From assembly GCA_028671895.1 (NCBI GenBank), contig CM053809.1:7733501-7797500 (forward strand): a stretch of DNA of 64,000 nucleotides. Direction: 5' to 3'. The notes under the pieces were generated by a model. That model was given only the letters and a program-made list of their open reading frames with translations, ran no database searches and was not told the DNA's origin. The translations under genes were made by a program, and so were the position numbers. This document shows, one piece after another, positions 25,401 through 39,191 of the stretch (positions within the stretch are counted from its first letter, which is position 1; every line of letters begins with the position of its first letter). The stretch comes from Oenanthe sinensis. Lineage: Eukaryota; Streptophyta; Magnoliopsida; Apiales; Apiaceae.

Positions 25401-27060
25401 TTGGCGCATTTGAACATTAAAATAATTCATACCAACTTGAGACTTCATTATTGACTCGTTTGAACATGGAAACAACTTATAGCTTCATTCTTGACTCGTT
25501 TGAACATTGAAATAACTTGTAAACTCTTTTAGGATCATTCTTGGCTCATTTAAACATGAACGTAATTCATACCAACTTGAGACTTCATTATTGACTCGTT
25601 TGAACATGGAAACAACTTATAGCTTCATTCTTGACTCGTTTGAACATAGAAATAACTTGTACACTCTTTTAGGATCATTCTTGGCTCATTTAAACTTGAA
25701 AGTAATTTGTAACAACTTGAGACTTCATTCTTTACTCGTTTGAACTTGAAAACAACTTGTAGATTCATTCTTGACTCATTAGAACATGGAAACAACTTGT
25801 AAACTCTTTTAGGATCATTTTTGGCGCATTTGAACATGAAAATAATTCATACCAACTTGAGACTTCATTATTGACTCGTTTGAACATGGAAACAACTTAT
25901 AGCTTCATTCTTGACTCGTTTGAACATGGAAATAACTTGTAAACTCTTTTAGGATCATTCTTGGCGAATTTGAACTTGAAAGTAATTTGTGCAACTTGAG
26001 ACTTCATTATTTACTCGTTTGAACTTGAAATCAACTCGTAGATTCATTCTTGACTCATTAGAACATGGAAACAACTTGTAAACTCTTTTAGGATCATTTT
26101 TGGCGCATTTGAACATGAAAATAATTCATACCAAGTTGAGACTTCATTATTGACTCGTTTGACCATGGAAACAACTTATAGCTTCATTCTTGACTCGTTT
26201 GAACATGGAAACAACTTGTAAACTCTTTTAGGATCATTCTTGGCTCAGTTGACCTTGAAAATAATTTGTAACAACTTGAGACTTCATTCTTGATTCGTTT
26301 GAACATGGAAACGACTTGTAGATTCATTCTTGACTCGTTTAAACATGGAAACAACTTGTAAACTCCTTTAGGATCATTCTTGGCTCATTTAAACTTGAAA
26401 ATAATTTGTAACAACTTGAGACTTCATTCTTTACTCGTTTGAACTTGAAAACAACATGTAGATTCATTCTTGACTCATTAGAACATGGAAACAACTTGTA
26501 ACTCTTTTAGGATCATTTTTGGCGCATTTGAACATGAAAATAATTCATACCAACTTGAGATTTCATTATTGACTCGTTTGAACATTGAAACAACTTATAG
26601 CTTCATTCTTGACTCGTTTGAACATGGAAACAACTTGTAAACTCTTTTAGGATCATTCTTGGCTAATTTGAACTTGAAAGTAATTTGTAACAACTTGAGA
26701 CTTCATTCTTTACTCGTTTGAACTTGAAATCAACTTGTAGATTCATTCTTGACTCATTAGAACATGGAAACAACTTGTAAACTCTTTTAGGATCATTTTT
26801 GGCGCATTTGAACATGAAAATAATTCATACCAACTTGAGACTTCATTATTGACTCGTTTGAACATGGAAACAACTTATAGCTTCATTCTTGACTCGTTTG
26901 AACATGGAAATAACTTGTAAACTCTTTTAGGATCATTCTTGGCTCATTTGAACTTGAAAATAATTTGTAACAACTTGAGACTTCATTCTTTACTCGTTTG
27001 AACTTGAAAACAACTTGTAGATTTATTCTTGACTCATTTGAACATCGAAACAACTTGTAA

Positions 27061-30000
27061 ACTCTTTTAGGATCATTCTTGGCTCATTTGAACTTGAAAG
27101 TAATTTGTAACAACTTGAGACTTCATTCTTTACTCGTTTGAACTTGAAAATAACTTGTAGATTCATTCTTGACTCATTAGAACATGGAAACAACTTGTAA
27201 ACTCTTTTAGGATCATTTTTGGCTCATTTGAACATGAAAATAATTCATACCAACTTGAGACTTCATTATTGACTCGTTTGAAAATGGAAACCACTTATAG
27301 CTTCATTCTTGACTCGTTTGAACATGGAAATAACTTGTAAACTCTTTTAGGATCATTCTTGGCTCAGTTGACATTGAAATTAATTTGTAACAACTTGAGA
27401 CTTCATTCTTGATTCGTTTGAAATGGGTTTACTTATAGCTTCATTCTTGACTCGTTTAAACATGGAAACAATTTGTAAACTCTTTTAGGATCATTCTTGG
27501 CTCATTTAAACTTGAAAATAATTTGTAACAACTTGAGACTTCATTCTTTACTCGTTTGAACTTGAAAACAACTTGTAGATTCATTATTGACTCATTAGAA
27601 CATGGAAACAACTTGTAAACTCTTTTAGGATCATTTTTGGCGCATTTGAACATTAAAATAATTCATACCAACTTGAGACTTCATTATTGACTCGTTTGAA
27701 CATGGAAACAACTTATAGCTTCATTCTTGACTCGTTTGAACATTGAAATAACTTGTAAACTCTTTTAGGATCATTCTTGGCTCATTTGAACTTGAAAATA
27801 ATTTGTAACAACTTGAGACTTCATTCTTTACTCGTTTGAACTTGAAAACAACTTGTAGATTCATTCTTGACTCATTTGAACATCGAAATAACTTGTAAAC
27901 TCTTTTAGGATCATTTTTGGCTCATTTGAACATGAAAATAATTCATACCAACTTGAGACTTCATTATTGACTCGTTTGAACATGGAAACAACTTATAGCT
28001 TCATTCTTGACTCGTTTGAACTTGGAAATAACTTGTAAACCCTTTTAGGATCATTCTTGGCTCAGTTGACCTTGAAAATAATTTGTAACAACTAGAAACT
28101 TCATTCTTGATTCGTTTGAACATGGAAACAACTTATAGCTTCATTCTTGACTCATTTGAACATGGAAATAACTTGTAAACTCTTTTAGGATCATTCTTGG
28201 CTCATTTGAACTTAAAAGTAATTTGTAACAACTTGAGACTTCATTCTTTACTCGTTTGAACTTGAAATCAACTTGTAGATTCATTCTTGACTCATTAGAA
28301 CATGGAAACAACTTGTAAACTCTTTTAGGATCATTTTTGGCGCATTTGAACATGAAAATAATTCATACCAACTTGAGACTTCATTATTGACTCGTTTGAC
28401 CATGGAAACAACTTATAGCTTCATTCTTGACTCGTTTGAACATGGAAACAACTTGTAAACTCTTTTAGGATCATTCTTGGCTCAGTTGACCTTGAAAATA
28501 ATTTGTAACAACTTGAGACTTCATTCTTGATTCGTTTGAACATGGAAACGACTTCTAGCTTCATTCTTGACTCGTTTGAACATGGAAACAACTTGTAAAC
28601 TCTTTTAGGATCATTTTTGGCGCATTTGAACATGAAAATAATTCATACCAACTTGAGATTTCATTCTTGACTCGTTTGAACATGGAAACAACTTATAGCT
28701 TCATTCTTGACTCCTTTGAACATGGAAATAACTTGTAAACTCTTTTAGGATCATTCTTGGCTCATTTGAACTTGAAAATAATTTGTAACAACTTGAGTCT
28801 TCATTCTTTACTCGTTTGAACTTGAAATCAACTTGTAGATTCATTCTTGACTAATTAGAACATGGAAACAACTTGTAAACTCTTTTAGGATCATTTTTGG
28901 CGCATTTGAACATGAAAATAATTCATACCAACTTGAGAATTCATTATTGACTCGTTTGACCATGGAAACAACTTATAGCTTCATTCTTGACTCGTTTGAA
29001 CATGGAAACAACTTGTAAACTCTTTTAGGATCATTCTTGGCTCAGTTGACCTTGAAAATAATTTGTAACAACTTGAGACTTCATTCTTGATTCGTTTGAA
29101 CATGGAAACGACTTGTAGATTCATTCTTGACTCGTTTAAACATGGAAACAACTTGTAAACTCTTTTAGGATCATTCTTGGCTCATTTAAACTTGAAAATA
29201 ATTTGTAACAACTTGAGACTTCATTCTTTACTCGTTTGAACTTGAAAACAACATGTAGATTCATTCTTGACTCATTAGAACATGGAAACAACTTGTAACT
29301 CTTTTAGGATCATTTTTGGCGCATTTGAACATGAAAATAATTCATACCAACTTGAGATTTCATTATTGACTCGTTTGAACATTGAAACAACTTATAGCTT
29401 CATTCTTGACTCGTTTGAACATGGAAACAACTTGTAAACTCTTTTAGGATCATTCTTGGCTAATTTGAACTTGAAAGTAATTTGTAACAACTTGAGACTT
29501 CATTCTTTACTCGTTTGAACTTGAAATCAACTTGTAGATTCATTCTTGACTCATTAGAACATGGAAACAACTTGTAAACTCTTTTAGGATCATTTTTGGC
29601 GCATTTGAACATGAAAATAATTCATACCAACTTGAGACTTCATTATTGACTCGTTTGAACATGGAAACAACTTATAGCTTCATTTTTGACTCGTTTGAAC
29701 ATGGAAATAACTTGTAAACTCTTTTAGGATCATTCTTGGCTCATTTAAACTTGAAAGTAATTTGTAACAACTTGAGACTTCATTCTTTACTCGTTTGAAC
29801 TTGAAAACAACTTGTAGATTCATTCTTGACTCATTAGAACATGGAAACAACTTGTAAACTCTTTTAGGATCATTTTTTGCGCATTTGAACATGAAAATAA
29901 TTCATACCAAGTTGAGACTTCATTATTGACTCGTTTGAACATTGAAACAACTTATAGCTTCATTCTTGACTCGTTTGAACAAGGAAATAACTTGTAAACT

Positions 30001-33000
30001 CTTTTAGGATCATTCTTGGCTCAGTTGACTTTGAAAATAATTTGTAACAACTAGAAACTTCATTCTTGATTCGTTTGAACATGGACACAACTTATAGCTT
30101 CATTCTTGACTCATTTGAACATGGAAATAACTTGTAAACTCTTTTAGGATCATTCTTGGCTCATTTGAACTTAAAAGTAATTTGTAACAACTTGAGACTT
30201 CATTCTTTACTCGTTTGAACTTGAAATCAACTTGTAGATTCATTCTTGACTCATTAGAACATGGAAACAACTTGTAAACTCTTTTAGGATCATTTTTGGT
30301 GCATTTGAACATGAAAATAATTCATACCAACTTGAGACTTCATTATTGACTCGTTTGACCATGGAAACAACTTATAGCTTCATTCTTGACTCGTTTGAAC
30401 TTGGAAACAACTTGTAAACTCTTTTAGGATCATTCTTGGCTCAGTTGACCTTGAAAATAATTTGTAACAACTTGAGACTTCATTCTTGATTCGTTTGAAC
30501 ATGGAAACGACTTATAGCTTCATTCTTGACTCGTTTAAACATGGAAACAACTTGTAAACTCTTTTAGGATCATTCTTGGCTCATTTAAACTTGAAAATAA
30601 TTTGTAACAACTTGAGACTTCATTCTTTACTCGTTTGAACTTGAAAACAACATGTAGATTCATTCTTGACTCATTAGAACATGGAAACAACTTGTAACTC
30701 TTTTAGGATCGTTTTTGGCGCATTTGAACATGAAAATAATTCATACCAACTTGAGATTTCATTATTGACTCGTTTGAACATTGAAACAACTTATAGCTTC
30801 ATTCTTGACTCGTTTGAACATGGAAACAACTTGTAAACTCTTTTAGGATCATTCTTGGCTAATTTGAACTTGAAAGTAATTTGTAACAACTTGAGACTTC
30901 ATTCTTTACTCGGTTGAACTTGAAATCAACTTGTAGATTCATTCTTGACTCATTAGAACATGGAAACAACTTGTAAACTCTTTTAGGATCATTTTTGGCG
31001 CATTTGAACATGAAAATAATTCATACCAACTTGAGACTTCATTATTGACTCGTTTGAACATGGAAACAACTTATAGCTTCATTTTTGACTCGTTTGAACA
31101 TGGAAATAACTTGTAAACTCTTTTAGGATCATTCTTGGCGCATTTAAACTTGAAAGTAATTTGTAACAACTTGAGACTTCATTCTTTACTCGTTTGAACT
31201 TGAAAACAACTTGTAGATTCATTCTTGACTCATTAGAACATGGAAACAACTTGTAAACTCTTTTAGGATCATTTTTGGCGCATTTGAACATGAAAATAAT
31301 TCATACCAAGTTGAGACTTCATTATTGACTCGTTTGAACATTGAAACAACTTATAGCTTCATTCTTGACTCGTTTGAACATGGAAACAACTTGTAAACTC
31401 TTTTAGGATCATTCTTGGCTAATTTGAACTTGAAAGTAATTTGTAACAACTTGAGACTTCATTCTTTACTCGGTTGAACTTGAAATCAACTTGTAGATTC
31501 ATTCTTGACTCATTAGAACATGGAAACAACTTGTAAACTCTTTTAGGATCATTTTTGGCGCATTTGAACATGAAAATAATTCATACCAACTTGAGACTTC
31601 ATTATTGACTCGTTTGAACATGGAAACAACTTATAGCTTCATTTTTGACTCGTTTGAACATGGAAATAACTTGTAAACTCTTTTAGGATCATTCTTGGCT
31701 CATTTGAACTTGAAAGTAATTTGTAACAACTTGAGACTTCATTCTTTACTCGTTTGAACTTGAAAATAACTTGTAGATTCATTCTTGACTCATTAGAACA
31801 TGGAAACAACTTGTAAACTCTTTTAGGATCATTTTTGGCTCATTTGAACATGAAAATAATTCATACCAACTTGAGACTTCATTATTGACTCGTTTGAAAA
31901 TGGAAACCACTTATAGCTTCATTCTTGACTCGTTTGAACATGGAAATAACTTGTAAACTCTTTTAGGATCATTCTTGGCTCAGTTGACATTGAAATTAAT
32001 TTGTAACAACTTGAGACTTCATTCTTGATTCGTTTGAAATGGGTTTACTTATAGCTTCATTCTTGACTCGTTTAAACATGGAAACAATTTGTAAACTCTT
32101 TTAGGATCATTCTTGGCTCATTTAAACTTGAAAATAATTTGTAACAACTTGAGACTTCATTCTTTACTCGTTTGAACTTGAAAACAACTTGTAGATTCAT
32201 TATTGACTCATTAGAACATGGAAACAACTTGTAAACTCTTTTAGGATCATTTTTGGCGCATTTGAACATTAAAATAATTCATACCAACTTGAGACTTCAT
32301 TATTGACTCGTTTGAACATGGAAACAACTTATAGCTTCATTCTTGACTCGTTTGAACATTGAAATAACTTGTAAACTCTTTTAGGATCATTCTTGGCTCA
32401 TTTGAACTTGAAAATAATTTGTAAGAACTTGAGACTTCATTCTTTACTCGTTTGAACTTGAAAACAACTTGTAGATTCATTCTTGACTCATTTGAACATC
32501 GAAATAACTTGTAAACTCTTTTAGGATCATTTTTGGCTCATTTGAACATGAAAATAATTCATACCAACTTGAGACTTCATTATTGACTCGTTTAAACATG
32601 GAAACAACTTATAGCTTCATTCTTGACTCGTTTGAACTTGGAAATAACTTGTAAACTCTTTTAGGATCATTCTTGGCTCAGTTGACCTTGAAAATAATTT
32701 GTAACAACTAGAAACTTCATTCTTGATTCGTTTGAACATGGAAACAACTTATAGCTTCATTCTTGACTCATTTGAACATGGAAATAACTTGTAAACTCTT
32801 TTAGGATCATTCTTGGCTCATTTGAACTTAAAAGTAATTTGTAACAACTTGAGACTTCATTCTTTACTCGTTTGAACTTGAAATCAACTTGTAGATTCAT
32901 TCTTGACTCATTAGAACATGAAAACAACTTGTAAACTCTTTTAGGATCATTTTTGGCGCATTTGAACATGAAAATAATTCATACCAACTTGAGACTTCAT

Positions 33001-35471
33001 TATTGACTCGTTTGACCATGGAAACAACTTATAGCTTCATTCTTGACTCGTTTGAACATGGAAACAACTTGTAAACTCTTTTAGGATCATTCTTGGCTCA
33101 GTTGACCTTGAAAATAATTTGTAACAACTTGAGACTTCATTCTTGATTCGTTTGAACATGGAAACGACTTATAGCTTCATTCTTGACTCGTTTGAACATG
33201 GAAACAACTTGTAAACTCTTTTAGGATCATTTTTGGCGCATTTGAACATGAAAATAATTCATACCAACTTGAGATTTCATTCTTGACTCGTTTGAACATG
33301 GAAACAACTTATAGCTTCATTCTTGACTCGTTTGAACATGGAAATAACTTGTAAACTCTTTTAGGATCATTCTTGGCTCATTTGAACTTGAAAATAATTT
33401 GTAACAACTTGAGACTTCATTCTTTACTCGTTTGAACTTGAAATCAACTTGTAGATTCATTCTTGACTAATTAGAACATGGAAACAACTTGTAAACTCTT
33501 TTAGGATCATTTTTGGCGCATTTGAACATGAAAATAATTCATACCAACTTGAGACTTCATTATTGATTCGTTTGACCATGGAAACAACTTATAGCTTCAT
33601 TCTTGACTCGTTTGAACATGGAAACAACTTGTAAACTCTTTTAGGATCATTCTTGGCTCAGTTGACCTTGAAAATAATTTGTAACAACTTGAGACTTCAT
33701 TCTTGATTCGTTTGAACATGGAAACGACTTGTAGATTCATTCTTGACTCGTTTAAACATGGAAACAACTTGTAAACTCTTTTAGGATCATTCTTGGCTCA
33801 TTTAAACTTGAAAATAATTTGTAACAACTTGAGACTTCATTCTTTACTCGTTTGAACTTGAAAACAACATGTAGATTCATTCTTGACTCATTAGAACATG
33901 GAAACAACTTGTAACTCTTTTAGGATCATTTTTGGCGCATTTGAACATGAAAATAATTCATACCAACTTGAGATTTCATTATTGACTCGTTTGAACATTG
34001 AAACAACTTATAGCTTCATTCTTGACTCGTTTGAACATGGAAACAACTTGTAAACTCTTTTAGGATCATTCTTGGCTAATTTGAACTTGAAAGTAATTTG
34101 TAACAACTTGAGACTTCATTCTTTACTCGTTTGAACTTGAAATCAACTTGTAGATTCATTCTTGACTCATTAGAACATGGAAACAACTTGTAAACTCTTT
34201 TAGGATCATTTTTGGCGCATTTGAACATGAAAATAATTCATACCAACTTGAGACTTCATTATTGACTCGTTTGAACATGGAAACAACTTATAGCGTCATT
34301 TTTGACTCGTTTGAACATGGAAATAACTTGTAAACTCTTTTAGGATCATTCTTGGCTCATTTAAACTTGAAAGTAATTTGTAACAACTTGAGACTTCATT
34401 CTTTACTCGTTGGAACTTGAAAACAACTTGTAGATTCATTCTTGACTCATTAGAACATGGAAACAACTTGTAAACTCTTTTAGGATCATTTTTGGCGCAT
34501 TTGAACATGAAAATAATTCATACCAAGTTGAGACTTCATTATTGACTCGTTTGAACATTGAAACAACTTATAGCTTCATTCTTGACTCGTTTGAACATGG
34601 AAATAACTTGTAAACTCTTTTAGGATCATTCTTGGCTCAGTTGACCTTGAAAATAATTTGTAACAACTAGAAACTTCATTCTTGATTCGTTTGAACATGG
34701 AAACAACTTATAGCTTCATTCTTGACTCATTTGAACATGGAAATAACTTGTAAACTCTTTTAGGATCATTCTTGGCTCATTTGAACTTAAAAGTAATTTG
34801 TAACAACTTGAGACTTCATTCTTTACTCGTTTGAACTTGAAATCAACTTGTAGATTCATTCTTGACTCATTAGAACATGGAAACAACTTGTAAACTCTTT
34901 TAGGATCATTTTTGGTGCATTTGAACATGAAAATAATTCATACCAACTTGAGACTTCATTATTGACTCGTTTGACCATGGAAACAACTTATAGCTTCATT
35001 CTTGACTCGTTTGAACTTGGAAACAACTTGTAAACTCTTTTAGGATCATTCTTGGCTCAGTTGACCTTGAAAATAATTTGTAACAACTTGAGACTTCATT
35101 CTTGATTCGTTTGAACATGGAAACGACTTATAGCTTCATTCTTGACTCGTTTAAACATGGAAACAACTTGTAAACTCTTTTAGGATCATTCTTGGCTCAT
35201 TTAAACTTGAAAATAATTTGTAACAACTTGAGACTTCATTCTTTACTCGTTTGAACTTGAAAACAACATGTAGATTCATTCTTGACTCATTAGAACATGG
35301 AAACAACTTGTAACTCTTTTAGGATCGTTTTTGGCGCATTTGAACATGAAAATAATTCATACCAACTTGAGATTTCATTATTGACTCGTTTGAACATTGA
35401 AACAACTTATAGCTTCATTCTTGACTCGTTTGAACATGGAAACAACTTGTAAACTCTTTTAGGATCATTCT
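27061..35471. repeat. 4,616-bp segmental duplication: about 27061-30855 and 31677-35471
   Basis: Landmarks at 27456, 28141, 29680 and 30100 recur at +4,616 (32072, 32757, 34296, 34716), and the derived gatcgttttt variant at 30707 recurs at 35323. Identity looks very high over about 3.8 kb. It breaks at the left where the C ends differ near 27041/31657, and at the right near 30860/35467. Confidence 0.8.
30781..31697. repeat. 560-bp (4-monomer) period duplication, second copy partial
   Basis: The rare variant actcggttgaac occurs at 30910 and again 560 bp later near 31470, with the flanking monomers also repeated (30781-31137 against 31341-31697). The same variant recurs near 37625 and 52180. 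Confidence 0.75.
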
Positions 35472-38400
35472 TGGTTCATTTGAACTTGAAAATAATTTGT
35501 AACAACTTGAGACTTCATTCTTTACTCGTTTGAACTTGAAATCAACTTGTAGATTCATTCTTGACTAATTAGAACATGGAAACAACTTGTAAACTCTTTT
35601 AGGATCATTTTTGGCGCATTTGAACATGAAAATAATTCATACCAACTTGAGACTTCATTATTGACTCGTTTGACCATGGAAACAACTTATAGCTTCATTC
35701 TTGACTCGTTTGAACATGGAAACAACTTGTAAACTCTTTTAGGATCATTCTTGGCTCAGTTGACCTTGAAAATAATTTGTAACAACTTGAGACTTCATTC
35801 TTGATTCGTTTGAACATGGAAACGACTTGTAGATTCATTCTTGACTCGTTTAAACATGGAAACAACTTGTAAACTCTTTTAGGATCATTCTTGGCTCATT
35901 TAAACTTGAAAATAATTTGTAACAACTTGAGACTTCATTCTTTACTCGTTTGAACTTGAAAACAACATGTAGATTCATTCTTGACTCATTAGAACATGGA
36001 AACAACTTGTAACTCTTTTAGGATCATTTTTGGCGCATTTGAACATGAAAATAATTCATACCAACTTGAGATTTCATTATTGACTCGTTTGAACATTGAA
36101 ACAACTTATAGCTTCATTCTTGACTCGTTTGAACATGGAAACAACTTGTAAACTCTTTTAGGATCATTCTTGGCTAATTTGAACTTGAAAGTAATTTGTA
36201 ACAACTTGAGACTTCATTCTTTACTCGTTTGAACTTGAAATCAACTTGTAGATTCATTCTTGACTCATTAGAACATGGAAACAACTTGTAAACTCTTTTA
36301 GGATCATTTTTGGCGCATTTGAACATGAAAATAATTCATACCAACTTGAGACTTCATTATTGACTCGTTTGAACATGGAAACAACTTATAGCGTCATTTT
36401 TGACTCGTTTGAACATGGAAATAACTTGTAAACTCTTTTAGGATCATTCTTGGCTCATTTAAACTTGAAAGTAATTTGTAACAACTTGAGACTTCATTCT
36501 TTACTCGTTTGAACTTGAAAACAACTTGTAGATTCATTCTTGACTCATTAGAACATGGAAACAACTTGTAAACTCTTTTAGGATCATTTTTGGCGCATTT
36601 GAACATGAAAATAATTCATACCAAGTTGAGACTTCATTATTGACTCGTTTGAAAATTGAAACAACTTATAGCTTCATTCTTGACTCGTTTGAACATGGAA
36701 ATAACTTGTAAACTCTTTTAGGATCATTCTTGGCTCAGTTGACCTTGAAAATAATTTGTAACAACTAGAAACTTCATTCTTGATTCGTTTGAACATGGAA
36801 ACAACTTATAGCTTCATTCTTGACTCATTTGAACATGGAAATAACTTGTAAACTCTTTTAGGATCATTCTTGGCTCATTTGAACTTAAAAGTAATTTGTA
36901 ACAACTTGAGACTTCATTCTTTACTCGTTTGAACTTGAAATCAACTTGTAGATTCATTCTTGACTCATTAGAACATGGAAACAACTTGTAAACTCTTTTA
37001 GGATCATTTTTGGTGCATTTGAACATGAAAATAATTCATACCAACTTGAGACTTCATTATTGACTCGTTTGACCATGGAAACAACTTATAGCTTCATTCT
37101 TGACTCGTTTGAACTTGGAAACAACTTGTAAACTCTTTTAGGATCATTCTTGGCTCAGTTGACCTTGAAAATAATTTGTAACAACTTGAGACTTCATTCT
37201 TGATTCGTTTGAACATGGAAACGACTTATAGCTTCATTCTTGACTCGTTTAAACATGGAAACAACTTGTAAACTCTTTTAGGATCATTCTTGGCTCATTT
37301 AAACTTGAAAATAATTTGTAACAACTTGAGACTTCATTCTTTACTCGTTTGAACTTGAAAACAACATGTAGATTCATTCTTGACTCATTAGAACATGGAA
37401 ACAACTTGTAACTCTTTTAGGATCGTTTTTGGCGCATTTGAACATGAAAATAATTCATACCAACTTGAGATTTCATTATTGACTCGTTTGAACATTGAAA
37501 CAACTTATAGCTTCATTCTTGACTCGTTTGAACATGGAAACAACTTGTAAACTCTTTTAGGATCATTCTTGGCTAATTTGAACTTGAAAGTAATTTGTAA
37601 CAACTTGAGACTTCATTCTTTACTCGGTTGAACTTGAAATCAACTTGTAGATTCATTCTTGACTCATTAGAACATGGAAACAACTTGTAAACTCTTTTAG
37701 GATCATTTTTGGCGCATTTGAACATGAAAATAATTCATACCAACTTGAGACTTCATTATTGACTCGTTTGAACATGGAAACAACTTATAGCTTCATTTTT
37801 GACTCGTTTGAACATGGAAATAACTTGTAAACTCTTTTAGGATCATTCTTGGCTCATTTAAACTTGAAAGTAATTTGTAACAACTTGAGACTTCATTCTT
37901 TACTCGTTTGAACTTGAAAACAACTTGTAGATTCATTCTTGACTCATTAGAACATGGAAACAACTTGTAAACTCTTTTAGGATCATTTTTGGCGCATTTG
38001 AACATGAAAATAATTCATACCAAGTTGAGACTTCATTATTGACTCGTTTGAACATTGAAACAACTTATAGCTTCATTCTTGACTCGTTTGAACATGGAAA
38101 TAACTTGTAAACTCTTTTAGGATCATTCTTGGCTCAGTTGACCTTGAAAATAATTTGTAACAACTAGAAACTTCATTCTTGATTCGTTTGAACATGGAAA
38201 CAACTTATAGCTTCATTCTTGACTCATTTGAACATGGAAATAACTTGTAAACTCTTTTAGGATCATTCTTGGCTCATTTGAACTTAAAAGTAATTTGTAA
38301 CAACTTGAGACTTCATTCTTTACTCGTTTGAACTTGAAATCAACTTGTAGATTCATTCTTGACTCATTAGAACATGGAAACAACTTGTAAACTCTTTTAG

Positions 38401-39191
38401 GATCATTTTTGGTGCATTTGATCATGAAAATAATTCATACCAACTTGAGACTTCATTATTGACACGTTTGACCATGGAAACAACTTATAGCTTCATTCTT
38501 GACTCGTTTGAACATGGAAACAACTTGTAAACTCTTTTAGGATCATTCTTGGCTCAGTTGACCTTGAAAATAATTTGTAACAACTTGAGACTTCATTCTT
38601 GATTCGTTTGAACATGGAAACGACTTATAGCTTCATTCTTGACTCGTTTAAACATGGAAACAACTTGTAAACTCTTTTAGGATCATTCTTGGCTCATTTA
38701 AACTTGAAAATAATTTGTAACAACTTGAGACTTCATTCTTTACTCGTTTGAACTTGAAAACAACATGTAGATTCATTCTTGACTCATTAGAACATGGAAA
38801 CAACTTGTAACTCTTTTAGGATCGTTTTTGGCGCATTTGAACATGAAAATAATTCATACCAACTTGAGATTTCATTATTGACTCGTTTGAACATTGAAAC
38901 AACTTATAGCTTCATTCTTGACTCGTTTGAACATGGAAATAACTTGTAAACTCTTTTAGGATCATTCTTGGCTAATTTGAACTTGAAAGTAATTTGTAAA
39001 AACTTGAGACTTCATTCTTCTTTACTCGTTTGAACTTGAAATCAACTTGTAGATTCATTCTTGACTCATTAGAACATGGAAACAACTTGTAAACTCTTTT
39101 AGGATCATTTTTGGCGCATTTAAACATGAAAATAATTCATACCAAGTTGAGACTTCATTATTGACTCGTTTGAACATGGAAACAACTTATA
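34296..39191. repeat. Higher-order repeat region: 2,098-bp then two 1,399-bp units
   Basis: Landmarks step from 34296 to 36394 (2,098 bp, 15 x 140 - 2) and from 36394 to 37793 (1,399 bp, 10 x 140 - 1); a second series (34716, 36814, 38213) gives the same steps. The missing bases match 139-bp monomers with cttgtaactc. The 1,399-bp unit also appears at 29680/31079 and 50945/52344. The two adjacent units differ by a few point changes, for example gaaaattg against gaacattg. Confidence 0.8.
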
